From contig CAKZUM010000702.1 of assembly GCA_937921525.1 (NCBI GenBank), positions 1-10,658 on the forward strand: a stretch of 10,658 nt of DNA, read 5' to 3'. Under the pieces are notes generated by a model. The model searched no databases. It worked only from the letters and a program-made list of their open reading frames with translations, and was not told the DNA's origin. The DNA comes from an uncultured Saprospiraceae bacterium (lineage in GTDB: Bacteria > Bacteroidota > Bacteroidia > Chitinophagales > Saprospiraceae). A program made the translations under genes and the position numbers. Numbering within the stretch: position 1 is the stretch's first letter; every line of letters begins with the position of its first letter. Positions 1 through 6,480 of this stretch are shown here, piece after piece.

Positions 1-1
1 T

Positions 2-526
2 ATAAAACAAACCCAATTCTATGCTGGTTTCGCTTCTAATATTGCCAATTATGGAAATGAGACTCTTGAGTTTGTAGATAGTGATGGCTTTACTTTAGAC
101 TGGAAAACTAATTCTAGTTTGTGGGATAATCATCTACTGATTCAGTATGAACCCTTGATGAAAAAAGAGTTTCAGCTATATGTACAGGGAAAAATTGGTA
201 TTAATCATTTCTTTACAGTTACCAAATTAGTAGATGAAGAGGCGGAGGGAGGCAATGAAGTATTAGAACGATTTGTGGATGGAAAGAGTACTGCTTTTAG
301 TTATGGCGGGGCTATTGGTGCTTTGATTCCATTAGATGAAGATTGGCATTTTATGCTTGATATTAGGGCTTCCTACCTAAGAGGAACAAATGCTTCTTAC
401 TATTCTAAATTGAATAATTTTACGATTGTTGGGGATACCTTGGATGCTTTTGATTTGCAGGAATCTACTACTAATATGCTGCGCTTAGAGGTCGGGGTAT
501 TGGCTTATTTGTGGGCTTTTAGATAG
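2..526 (+). CDS. Probable outer-membrane beta-barrel protein, 5' end outside window
   Basis: The reading frame is open from base 2, so the gene begins upstream of the window and 174 C-terminal residues are visible. A TTG at 119 could be read as a start but has no support, because the frame continues upstream without a stop. The sequence alternates polar and hydrophobic residues in short stretches, for example TQFYAGFASNIA, FQLYVQGKIGINHFFTV, FMLDIRASYLRG and LRLEVGVLAYLWAFR, separated by turn-rich segments. This is typical of Bacteroidota outer-membrane barrels, and the aromatic C-terminus fits, although the last residue is Arg rather than Phe. No named family is recognised and no ligand can be inferred. 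It converges on rho, with a hairpin terminator 45 bp after its stop codon. A soluble beta-sandwich protein is the main alternative. Confidence 0.6.
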   Translation: MKQTQFYAGFASNIANYGNETLEFVDSDGFTLDWKTNSSLWDNHLLIQYEPLMKKEFQLYVQGKIGINHFFTVTKLVDEEAEGGNEVLERFVDGKSTAFSYGGAIGALIPLDEDWHFMLDIRASYLRGTNASYYSKLNNFTIVGDTLDAFDLQESTTNMLRLEVGVLAYLWAFR

Positions 527-571
527 TTGTTTATTGAAGGGTAACAAGTCTATTGAACAATTCCAGTCCAT

Positions 572-606
572 AAAAAAGGGGAAGCAAATTTTGCTTCCCC
601 TTTTTT
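572..606. terminator. Bidirectional intrinsic terminator between the barrel gene and rho
   Basis: A perfect 10-bp stem, GGGGAAGCAA (578-587) with TTGCTTCCCC (591-600), has a 3-nt loop and is flanked by A6 on the left and T6 on the right. It therefore has the hairpin-plus-U-tract form on both strands. It lies between convergent stop codons at 526 and 632 and can end both transcripts. Confidence 0.9.
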
Positions 607-631
607 AGTAGAGTTTTATATAAAATCGAAA

Positions 632-2422
632 TTAACGATTCATTGTCTGTAAAAATTCATCGTTACTAGTTGTCCCATTCATTTGCTTTCTCAAGAAAAG
701 CATCGCCTCATCTGGCTTCATATCAGACAAATGATTTCTTAAGATAAACATACGCTGTAAAGTATCTTTATCTAATAATAAATCTTCTCGTCTTGTACTA
801 GATTTGGTCAAATCAATAGCAGGATACATCCGCTTATTCGCTAAAGAACGGTCTAGTTGTAATTCCATATTACCAGTACCTTTGAATTCTTCAAAGATCA
901 CACTATCCATCTTAGATCCTGTATCAATTAAAGCAGTTGCTAAGATCGTTAAAGACCCGCCATGCTCTATATTACGTGCTGCACCAAAGAATTTTTTAGG
1001 CTTGTGTAAGGCATTCGCTTCCACACCACCAGATAATACCTTTCCACTAGCAGGAGCTACTGTGTTATAGGCTCTAGCCAATCTTGTTATAGAATCCAAA
1101 AGGATAATTACATCATGGCCACACTCTACTAATCTTTTCGCCTTCTCTAATACAATCCCTGCCACTCTAACGTGATTATCTGCTGGCTCATCAAATGTAG
1201 ATGCAACTACTTCTGCATTTACATTTCGTCTCATATCTGTTACCTCTTCCGGTCGTTCATCGACTAGTAAGATAATCATATATGTTTCTGGATGATTCTT
1301 ACCAATGGCGTTAGCAACATCTTTTAACAAAAATGTCTTACCTGTTTTTGGTTGAGCCACAATCAATCCACGCTGTCCTTTCCCGATCGGCGTAAAAAGA
1401 TCAATCATTCTTGGTCCCATATCCTTACCAGAAGAAGAGGAAGTAAGATTAAACTTTTCTGTTGGGAATAGTGGCGTTAAATAATCGAAAGGGACTCGAT
1501 CTCTAATATCGTGAGGCTCTAAACCATTAATTCTTGATACTCTTAATAAAGCAAAGTACTTTTCCCCTTCTTTTGGAGGGCGAATCGCACCTCTTACAGT
1601 ATCTCCTGTCCGAAGTCCAAATAATTTTATTTGGGATGGAGAAACGTAAATATCATCTGGAGAAGTCAAGTAATTATAGTCGGAAGATCTTAAAAAGCCA
1701 TATCCATCTGGCATCATTTCTAAAATACCCTCCCCCTCAATAATACCATCTAGTTCTATGTTGAAACGATTAGTATCTGGCTCTGTATTTCTTTCCATAT
1801 CTCTAGAATCCGATCGAGTATCTCTTCTTCTTCCTCTAGAATCCCCTCTATCACGAGAATCTCTTCTGTCTCCTCTATCTCTAGAATCTCTTCTGTCTCC
1901 TCCTCTATCACGAGAATCTCTTCTATCCCCTCTATCTCTAGAATCTCTTCTATCGTCTCTATCACGAGAATCTCTTCTATCGTCTCTATCACGAGAATCT
2001 CTTCTGTCATCTCTATCACGAGAATCTCTTCTGTCGTCTCTATCACGAGAATCTCTTCTGTCGTCTCTATCACGAGAATCTCTTCTGTCATCTCTATCTC
2101 TAGAGTCTCCTCTATCACGAGAATCATCTTTGTCTTCTTCGTAATCCTCCTCCACGTAATCATCTGCATCTTCCTCGTCAAAAGAATCTCTACTGGAGAT
2201 ATCTTCCGAATCTTCTATTGTAGAAACATCTGTTTCTTCTTCCCCATTTTTAGAAGCTACTTTGGTAGAAGGATTGTCTCCATTAAGAAGTGCTTGCCCA
2301 TCTAGTATCTTATAAATTAATTCTTGTTTATTGAGTCTTTTATAGCCTTTGAGGCTCATCTTGTCGGCAAGTTCTTTCAACTCAGGAACCAGCATATCAT
2401 TTAACTGGAGTATATCGTACAT
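632..2422 (-). CDS. rho: Transcription termination factor Rho with long RD-repeat insertion
   Basis: Rho is the hexameric RNA-dependent ATPase that threads nascent RNA and releases RNA polymerase. The 596-residue protein has the Rho N-terminal helical domain at about 4-43, a charged linker at about 46-220, the cold-shock RNA-binding domain at about 232-296 (with MPDGYGFLRS) and the RecA-like motor. The motor shows a P-loop AQPKTGKT at about 356-363, VDERPEEV at about 387-394, Walker B VIILLDSITR at about 438-447 and an intact C-terminus. E. coli Rho has 419 residues; the excess is almost all linker. The linker starts acidic (EEDYEEDKDD) and then carries nine near-perfect copies of DSRDRDDRR. 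The start is ATG at 2422, in frame with the N-terminal domain; no Shine-Dalgarno is visible, as usual in Bacteroidota. Long insertions here are typical of the phylum, and in Bacteroides thetaiotaomicron the Rho insertion is reported to drive phase separation. Confidence 0.97.
   Translation of the reverse strand: MYDILQLNDMLVPELKELADKMSLKGYKRLNKQELIYKILDGQALLNGDNPSTKVASKNGEEETDVSTIEDSEDISSRDSFDEEDADDYVEEDYEEDKDDSRDRGDSRDRDDRRDSRDRDDRRDSRDRDDRRDSRDRDDRRDSRDRDDRRDSRDRDDRRDSRDRGDRRDSRDRGGDRRDSRDRGDRRDSRDRGDSRGRRRDTRSDSRDMERNTEPDTNRFNIELDGIIEGEGILEMMPDGYGFLRSSDYNYLTSPDDIYVSPSQIKLFGLRTGDTVRGAIRPPKEGEKYFALLRVSRINGLEPHDIRDRVPFDYLTPLFPTEKFNLTSSSSGKDMGPRMIDLFTPIGKGQRGLIVAQPKTGKTFLLKDVANAIGKNHPETYMIILLVDERPEEVTDMRRNVNAEVVASTFDEPADNHVRVAGIVLEKAKRLVECGHDVIILLDSITRLARAYNTVAPASGKVLSGGVEANALHKPKKFFGAARNIEHGGSLTILATALIDTGSKMDSVIFEEFKGTGNMELQLDRSLANKRMYPAIDLTKSSTRREDLLLDKDTLQRMFILRNHLSDMKPDEAMLFLRKQMNGTTSNDEFLQTMNR
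1857..2102 (-). repeat. 27-bp tandem repeat inside rho (nine units)
   Basis: Nine head-to-tail units begin (plus-strand anchor gaatctcttct) at 1857, 1884, 1914, 1941, 1968, 1995, 2022, 2049 and 2076. Spacing is 27 bp throughout except one 30-bp step, which encodes an extra Gly. On the coding strand each unit encodes DSRDRDDRR or a DSRDRGDRR variant. Units differ by only a few bases (tatc/tgtc, cgt/cat/ccc), so recent copy-number change by slippage or recombination is likely. The period is a multiple of three, so gain or loss of units keeps rho in frame. Confidence 0.93.
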
Positions 2423-2832
2423 AATTATAGTGTTACTGTAAAGAGTAAATTGTGAAAGTATACAACTGTAAGTAAATTGTTTTGAATGAGTATTGTAGTG
2501 TTAGTCTCTAGAATATCTATATTTTTATATCAAAGGAGTAAGATAAGTATATCGGGAATTGTTTTGCACGAATGCAAAGGAAAGTTTCCTAATTACCTCA
2601 AAATAAGCCGTCCAAAAGAACAGAAGCTTATTTTTATAATATCCATACAACAGATATAATGTATGAATTTTATAAAGTAAAATCAATAAAATTAAAACTT
2701 GAAACTAAATCCCAAAGAGTGAAAGTACATAACTTGGTCGTGGGAAAAGAGCTGGAATCTAGCTTAAAGAGATACCCCGAAGTATATAAGGTTTGAGTAA
2801 AAAACTTGGAGGCTTGATTTAACTAACTTCGG
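2423..2832 (-). other. Probable rho leader, no convincing gene
   Basis: About 410 bp separate the proposed rho promoter from the rho ATG. The stretch holds a hairpin with 9-bp arms (AAAATAAGC, 2600-2608; GCTTATTTT, 2626-2634) and only very short ORFs. One stop-bounded minus-strand segment (2695-2763) ends like an outer-membrane barrel C-terminus and may be a gene remnant. Rho is autoregulated through its leader in E. coli. A similar role here is possible, but nothing in the sequence demonstrates it. Confidence 0.4.
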
Positions 2833-2862
2833 CAAAGGTACACTTATATTTTGAATATCAAA
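2833..2862 (-). promoter_or_regulatory. Candidate Bacteroidota-type promoter for rho
   Basis: On the minus strand TTTG (2859-2862) is followed after 18 bp by TACCTTTG (2833-2840). This matches the Bacteroidota primary-sigma pattern TTTG-N19-TAnnTTTG with one base less spacing. Transcription would start near 2826 and give rho a leader of about 400 nt. A plus-strand TATCTTTG at 2866-2873 overlaps this region but has no matching -33 element at the right distance. Confidence 0.55.
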
Positions 2863-2950
2863 TAGTATCTTTGCAAAATTTTAGACAAAAATACTATAAC
2901 AAAAAGAATACCACAAGTTTTGTTCCTTTTGTTTTAAAAAAAAATAGTTT

Positions 2951-3164
2951 CAATTCTAGACAAGTTTATCAACGTAGTTGATAATAGTTATACCACAAAT
3001 TTAGGAGTGAAGTAGTTGGAAAAATTAAAATGACATAGCTAGGGTTGTTTTTACCACATAGGTACATAGATCACATAGGTACACGTCACGCTATGTGACC
3101 TATGTATCTATGTGGTAAAATTGTCAACTACTTCTGTGGTGTAGATAAACTTGTCCAATTCTAG
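2951..3164. mobile_element. MITE-like palindromic insertion with 8-9 bp target duplication (element A)
   Basis: The direct repeat CAATTCTAG occurs at 2951-2959 and 3156-3164. Just inside are inverted ends GACAAGTTTATC (2959-2970) and GATAAACTTGTC (3144-3155), perfect over 12 bp. The element is about 197 bp and has no coding capacity. Its centre is a 30-bp stem (3049-3078 with 3091-3120) with one G.T pair, one mismatch and a 12-nt loop, built from repeated 'CATAG' words. The left half holds extra sequence that the right half lacks. Terminal inverted repeats plus an exact target duplication indicate a non-autonomous transposed element. The mobilising transposase is not in the window. Confidence 0.75.
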
Positions 3165-3232
3165 TACTTTTTATACATTACAAGAAAGAAACTTATTTTA
3201 GTTTTTTCTAGTTAATTAGTCAAAAACTATGG

Positions 3233-3393
3233 TAGTAACGACGAAATAATAACTATACGCTCTTGGCTGCTTCTTTTTCCCTTATTTTCCTCTTGAAATC
3301 GGTCATAGTATCAACAATACTCCCGCTTTCAAGAGAAAACTAAGAAAAAAATAAGCTACCCAAGAACGTACATTTATTATCTCTTCGTTACTA
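3233..3393. repeat. 161-bp long imperfect palindrome, family B copy 1
   Basis: The arms begin TAGTAACGACGAAATAATAA on the left and, read from the right on the other strand, TAGTAACGAAGAGATAATAA. Pairing continues through TCTTGG, a pyrimidine-rich stretch and CTCTTGAAA, ending in a small tip hairpin AGTAT-caac-AATACT. It does not encode a protein and shows no clear flanking direct repeat. A related copy of nearly identical length lies at 6687-6848. Confidence 0.8.
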
Positions 3394-3435
3394 ACTGAAT
3401 TTATGGTTGGATATATATCTCAGTAATTATCTAAA

Positions 3436-3462
3436 TAGACTTGTTATTTGTGAACAAGTCTA
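3436..3462. promoter_or_regulatory. Perfect inverted repeat upstream of the XRE gene, candidate operator
   Basis: TAGACTTGTT (3436-3445) and AACAAGTCTA (3453-3462) form perfect 10-bp arms around a 7-bp spacer, ending 30 bp before the ATG at 3493. XRE/Cro-CI dimers typically bind such dyads near their own promoter, so autoregulation is inferred. The first arm contains TAGACTTG, one base from the TAnnTTTG core, so the site may overlap the promoter. No T-run follows, which argues against a terminator. Confidence 0.55.
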
Positions 3463-3492
3463 ATAACTCACGATCAGAAAATAACAAAGAAG

Positions 3493-3981
3493 ATGACTTT
3501 ATCTAGTTTGGCTTCTAATATTCGCCATTTGCGTAAGCAATTGTCTTTGAGTCAGGAAGAATTGGCTAATAGATTAGGATTGAATAGAGGAAATATTGCA
3601 TCCTATGAGAAAGGCACAGCAGAGCCTAAGATTTGTAATTTATTAAATCTGGCCCACTTCTATAAAGTTCCAATGAACGATCTCATTAGTGTGGACCTTC
3701 ACTGTCCTGTAGCCCTAAAAACGGCAAAAGAGAATTATAAATATGAATTAAAAGCGGAGGATAAAACAAAATTAGATCAGTTTATCAAACAGGCAGAAGA
3801 GTTACGGACGGTGATGCAAAGTCTAAAGGTGTGTCATCAGTACCAACTAAAAAATATAAGTGATGTCCCTGTTGAGTTGCAATCGATTGTTTCTAATTTT
3901 AATCAGCTTTGTGGAGCTGGTGGGCATTTAATGGAAGCACATGATGAGTTACTAAATTTTGTTAAGAGTCGAATGAAATAG
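3493..3981 (+). CDS. XRE-family helix-turn-helix transcriptional regulator
   Basis: The 162-residue protein starts with a Cro/CI-type DNA-binding domain at about 5-65. The first helix is IRHLRKQL, helix 2 is SQEELANRLG (20-29), and the recognition helix region is NRGNIASYEKG (31-41). The domain ends with the usual LLNLAHFYKVPMNDLI. The rest (about 75-160) is mainly helical and charged (KAEDKTKLDQFIKQAEELRTVM) and resembles a dimerising coiled-coil tail, not a peptidase or a known sensor domain. Short HTH-plus-helix proteins of this form are common in Bacteroidota; their ligands are generally unknown. ATG at 3493 is chosen because AAAGAAG precedes it and the HTH begins within a few residues. 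A perfect inverted repeat 30 bp upstream suggests autoregulation. No toxin, phage gene or restriction gene is adjacent, so its target is not apparent. Confidence 0.9.
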   Translation: MTLSSLASNIRHLRKQLSLSQEELANRLGLNRGNIASYEKGTAEPKICNLLNLAHFYKVPMNDLISVDLHCPVALKTAKENYKYELKAEDKTKLDQFIKQAEELRTVMQSLKVCHQYQLKNISDVPVELQSIVSNFNQLCGAGGHLMEAHDELLNFVKSRMK

Positions 3982-3993
3982 AATGGAGTTATT

Positions 3994-4040
3994 AAAAAAA
4001 AAATAGGTCATGGGTGTAAACTCATGACCTATTTTTTTTT
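3994..4040. terminator. Bidirectional intrinsic terminator between the XRE and TlpA-like genes
   Basis: The stem AATAGGTCATG (4002-4012) with CATGACCTATT (4023-4033) is perfect, extended by G.T pairing, and flanked by an A-run (3994-4003) and a T-run (4032-4040). It can work on both strands and lies between convergent stops at 3981 and 4064. Confidence 0.92.
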
Positions 4041-4063
4041 ACAGTTGTTAAACTTGTTTTTTA

Positions 4064-4564
4064 TCACTTCTCTACAAGTGCTTTTATTTTATCTTCAAGT
4101 TCGTACTCATCGCCAGGAACATACCCGTTGTGATGATAGATAATTTTACCTTCTTGATTTACCAAAAAAGTTTGGGGAATTGTCTGAAAGTTAAAGGCAG
4201 TTTGCAAGGCGGTAGGATTACCACTAAGTACCGTATATTCCCAACCTTTAGATGCCACAAGAGCAGGAATAGTGGCTGCTGCTCTTCTTGTATCAATAGA
4301 TACGGCTACTAATTCCATATCGTAATCATCTTGCCAATCCGAATAGACATCAGCAATAGCATCTAGTTCCTTCTTACAAGGTGCACACCAAGTAGCCCAA
4401 AAACTGATAACTGTAATTTTACCAGACTTCCCAAACTCCTGCATGTTGACTGTCTTTCCTTCTAAAGTTTTTACATTGACATCAGGTAATGCTTTATCTT
4501 GGGCAGTAGCCGTAAAAAGGAAAAGACAGAAAGAACAAAGTAAAATAGATCTTAATAAGTTCAT
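4064..4564 (-). CDS. Secreted TlpA/ResA-like thiol-disulfide oxidoreductase
   Basis: The 166-residue protein has a signal peptide (MNLLRSILLCSFCLFLFTATAQ) with likely signal peptidase I cleavage after Gln22. A thioredoxin fold of the TlpA/AhpC-TSA type follows. The active site FWATWCAPC has the redox pair at Cys60 and Cys63, and the cis-proline loop TIPQTFLV has Pro130. VAVSIDTR and the C-terminal NQEGKIIYHHNGYVP match the family. Such proteins reduce disulfides in exported proteins, often apocytochrome c, in the periplasm or at the membrane; the substrate here cannot be told. The frame can be extended upstream to a TTG at 4606, but ATG at 4564 puts the signal peptide at the N-terminus and is preferred. 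It is a single-gene unit without cytochrome-maturation neighbours. An attached lipoprotein form is less likely because no lipobox is visible. Confidence 0.93.
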   Translation of the reverse strand: MNLLRSILLCSFCLFLFTATAQDKALPDVNVKTLEGKTVNMQEFGKSGKITVISFWATWCAPCKKELDAIADVYSDWQDDYDMELVAVSIDTRRAAATIPALVASKGWEYTVLSGNPTALQTAFNFQTIPQTFLVNQEGKIIYHHNGYVPGDEYELEDKIKALVEK

Positions 4565-4710
4565 TATTGATGTGTTTTTAAATTTGGAGTCTATAGAGGT
4601 AGTCAATGAGCATAAATCAATTAACTCATACTACCTATAATTTCTTTTCTATTGGACGTACAATATGGGATCTTTAATTCAAAAAATCCTAATCTTAACA
4701 AGACTTTAAT

Positions 4711-4770
4711 TCATTTGAGTGTAAAACAATTCAGGGGTATTTTGACTTTTCGTTTGCCCTAATTCATTTA
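4711..4770 (+). repeat. Repeat family E, fragment copy 1
   Basis: Bases 4718-4743 match, exactly and inverted, 9265-9290 (26 bp, core AACAATTCAGGGGTATTTT). The adjoining ACTTTTCGTTTGCCCT (4745-4760) matches 9309-9325 inverted with one difference. The order of the two blocks is swapped between the loci. No gene or inverted end is visible here, so it looks like part of a dispersed non-coding repeat. Confidence 0.75.
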
Positions 4771-5270
4771 TAAGAACCTCCCTTTTTTTGAAAAAAAAAT
4801 GTTTCCTAAAAAATGCAAAAATATTAACATATCTCCATATCCCGAATTCTAACAGAACACGACCGTTTATTTAAATAATGCAACATCTAGTGTACCTGAA
4901 CAGATTTAAGAAAATTGAAGCTGTTGTTTATTCCATTAAAATGACATAACTTACGGATAATTAGGAAAGTATAGTTTAGAAATGACTAGAACATTATCTT
5001 GTTTTTATCAAGTAAACAAAAATCTATACTATACTATTTATTCCTATATTTTTTCAACAACTTGGCAGACATTATTAAAGATTACATCAATGATTTAGCT
5101 TTTATATATAGCTTAAATCAAGTGATTGATAATTCATGTACATGAAATAGAGATCTATTGATCTTTATTGTTTAGTTATAATATCCCATGAGTATTAATC
5201 CATTTTAGTGTAAATTTCAGAACAATTTGGCTCCTACAATAACACATCTATACTAATTGATTGGCATCTT

Positions 5271-5375
5271 TTAGATGCTATTAATTATGCCTTTTTGTCT
5301 CTTGATCTTCTTTAATAACTTCTTTTCTGAAGTTAGTACTTCATCGAAAGTCACACCTTTTTCAGAATTCGCCAT
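5271..5375 (-). CDS. Possible small protein, 34 residues, unknown
   Basis: An ATG at 5375 opens a 34-codon frame beginning MANSEKGVTFDEVLTSEKK and ending in a Lys/Arg-rich tail (LLKKIKRQKG) before TAA at 5271. The translation reads like an amphipathic basic helix and is less AT-biased than chance frames nearby. Just upstream on the minus strand is TATTTTTG (5383-5390), a match to TAnnTTTG, but it would put the transcript start almost at the ATG and no -33 element was found. A hairpin GCATCT-ttt-AGATGC (5264-5278 on the plus strand) covers the stop codon. The family is not recognised, and it may be a chance ORF. Confidence 0.25.
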   Translation of the reverse strand: MANSEKGVTFDEVLTSEKKLLKKIKRQKGIINSI

Positions 5376-5500
5376 TTTACGACAAAAATAGTTACCACTA
5401 AATTGAAATGTGGCAGCATAAAATGATGATTTAAAACACATCATATTAGAAGTTTTGGCTATATTTTATATTTAAATTTTTCATATTTGAAAAATATATC

Positions 5501-5508
5501 TATTTTTG
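5501..5508 (+). promoter_or_regulatory. Candidate -7 promoter element upstream of the structured leader
   Basis: TATTTTTG matches the Bacteroidota -7 consensus TAnnTTTG exactly. Around 19 bp upstream there is only a T-run (about 5477-5481), a weak -33. Transcription would begin near 5515, just before the hairpin cluster and about 270 nt ahead of the sigma-factor ATG. A less exact alternative, ttaaatttttg at 5747-5757, could give a short leader. Confidence 0.45.
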
Positions 5509-5541
5509 CGTTTCTAGCATAGATTTTGTAATATTATATAT

Positions 5542-5697
5542 GTAATACAAAAGTGTATTACGCTCAATTATTTATGAGCCATTCTGTGCACATTCCAGAA
5601 TGGATACTATTATAGATGGATCTCAAATTTGAGACTATTACACCAATTTTAGTTATTGGCAAAACCGATTCTTTCCACGAATGGTTTAATTTTTATT
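5542..5697 (+). ncRNA. Structured RNA candidate: leader of the sigma gene or independent sRNA
   Basis: Three perfect hairpins abut with no spacer: GTAATAC/GTATTAC (5542-5561), GCTCA/TGAGC (5562-5579) and CATTCTG/CAGAATG (5580-5602). Downstream come the 12-bp palindrome CTCAAATTTGAG (5622-5633), CCAAT/ATTGG (5643-5659), and AAACC-g-ATTC with GAATGGTTT (5662-5687). The last is followed by AATTTTTATT, a possible terminator. It lies between a candidate promoter and the sigma-factor gene, so it is either a regulatory 5' leader or a roughly 180-nt sRNA. No known riboswitch, tRNA or 6S-like fold is recognised. Confidence 0.5.
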
Positions 5698-5787
5698 CCG
5701 GAGAATTAACACATTAAAGGAATGAGAGGTTGTTGTCTTTTTTAATTAAATTTTTGCATCCATTATGTTAATAGGTAAAACTCAAGC

Positions 5788-6465
5788 ATGGAAGTTACAA
5801 CAACAAATTTATCCCCTCAGGCTCAGGCTGATTATCGCCTAGTCTTGAGCGCCATTGACGGCGACCAAAGAGCATACGCAAAATTAATGGACCGGTATCG
5901 CAATTCCATCTATCACATGATGTATAAGATGGTGAGCAATCGGGAAGATGCGGACGACTTGACACTTGAAGCCTTCGGAAAAGCTTTTAACAAATTACCA
6001 AGTTATACGCCGCGCTATGCCTTTAGTACTTGGCTATTTAAAATAGCCATTAATAATTGTATCGACTACATTCGTAAAAAAAGATTACATCTATTATCTA
6101 TAGATGATCCTATTGAACCGGATGGCGATCACGATTATTCTAGTAATCTTAAAGCTAGTATTCTTGATCCTGAAGAAAAGTTTATTCGGGCGCAAAGAGT
6201 AGAGCTAATGCAGGAAATTCTTCAAAAGCTGAATTTGAAATATCGCCTGATGATCGAGCTTCGCTTCTTTGAAGAGCTTAGTTACGATGAGATTGCTAAA
6301 GAGTTAGACATTCCTTTAGGAACTGTCAAAGCACAATTATTCAGAGCTAAGGAAATTATGTATAATTACCTTCAGCAACCTGGTGCGAGTGCTTATTTAG
6401 AATCTACTAAAAGAAGAGTTAGAAGAAAAGCAAAGCCAAAGCCTGCTGTAGTGGCAGAGGTTTAA
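5788..6465 (+). CDS. ECF-type sigma-70 family RNA polymerase sigma factor
   Basis: This 225-residue protein has sigma region 2 at about 25-95 (AYAKLMDRYRNSIYHMMYKM, NREDADDLTLEAFGKAF and FSTWLFKIAINNCIDYIRKK) and region 4 at about 135-196, with the helix-turn-helix LSYDEIAKELDIPLGTVKAQLFRAKEIM. There is no region 1.1 or 3, so it belongs to the ECF (sigma-E-like) group that directs RNA polymerase to special promoters. A basic tail (STKRRVRRKAKPKP) extends past region 4 and is unusually long. The start is ATG at 5788, fitting the family's N-terminal length. No anti-sigma (FecR-like or zinc-finger) gene is next to it, so control may act at expression level. A structured leader precedes it and a strong terminator follows. 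Its codon use is somewhat richer in G and C at the 5' end than its neighbours'. Confidence 0.93.
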   Translation: MEVTTTNLSPQAQADYRLVLSAIDGDQRAYAKLMDRYRNSIYHMMYKMVSNREDADDLTLEAFGKAFNKLPSYTPRYAFSTWLFKIAINNCIDYIRKKRLHLLSIDDPIEPDGDHDYSSNLKASILDPEEKFIRAQRVELMQEILQKLNLKYRLMIELRFFEELSYDEIAKELDIPLGTVKAQLFRAKEIMYNYLQQPGASAYLESTKRRVRRKAKPKPAVVAEV

Positions 6466-6480
6466 TTTTCTTCCCTTCTG

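Larger units (their letters stand above)
4565..5500. other. Long AT-rich intergenic region, mostly without recognisable features
   Basis: Apart from a repeat fragment at 4711-4770 and a weak small ORF at 5271-5375, nothing convincing was found on either strand. Stops are frequent. The longest plus-strand run (about 4987-5148) lacks an ATG and has a hydrophobic, low-complexity translation. A minus-strand promoter for the TlpA-like gene must lie here, but no good TAnnTTTG match was found near its start. Confidence 0.5.

Noticed and set aside
1857..2102. Regular repeats considered as a CRISPR array
   Set aside because: Units are contiguous, without unique spacers, and lie inside the rho reading frame.
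1756..2181. Long open frames on both strands in other frames across the rho repeat
   Set aside because: They exist because a 27-bp repeat without stops keeps every frame open; the translations are monotonous (LSRESLLSS, EILVIE) and rho fully explains the region.
2605..2616. 12-bp match AAGCCGTCCAAA to family B copy 2 (6715-6726, inverted)
   Set aside because: A few 12-bp matches are expected by chance in a 10-kb window on two strands, and the match does not extend.
4049..4057. TAAACTTGT near the terminator, resembling an end of element A
   Set aside because: Only 9 bp, no partner end or direct repeat nearby.
4565..4606. Upstream TTG start for the TlpA-like protein
   Set aside because: It would add 14 polar residues before the signal peptide; ATG at 4564 places the signal peptide at the terminus.
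4987..5148. Plus-strand open run with helix-like stretch NNLADIIKDYINDLAFIYSL
   Set aside because: No ATG, only a possible TTG, low-complexity hydrophobic beginning and no ribosome binding site or promoter; most likely chance in AT-rich DNA.
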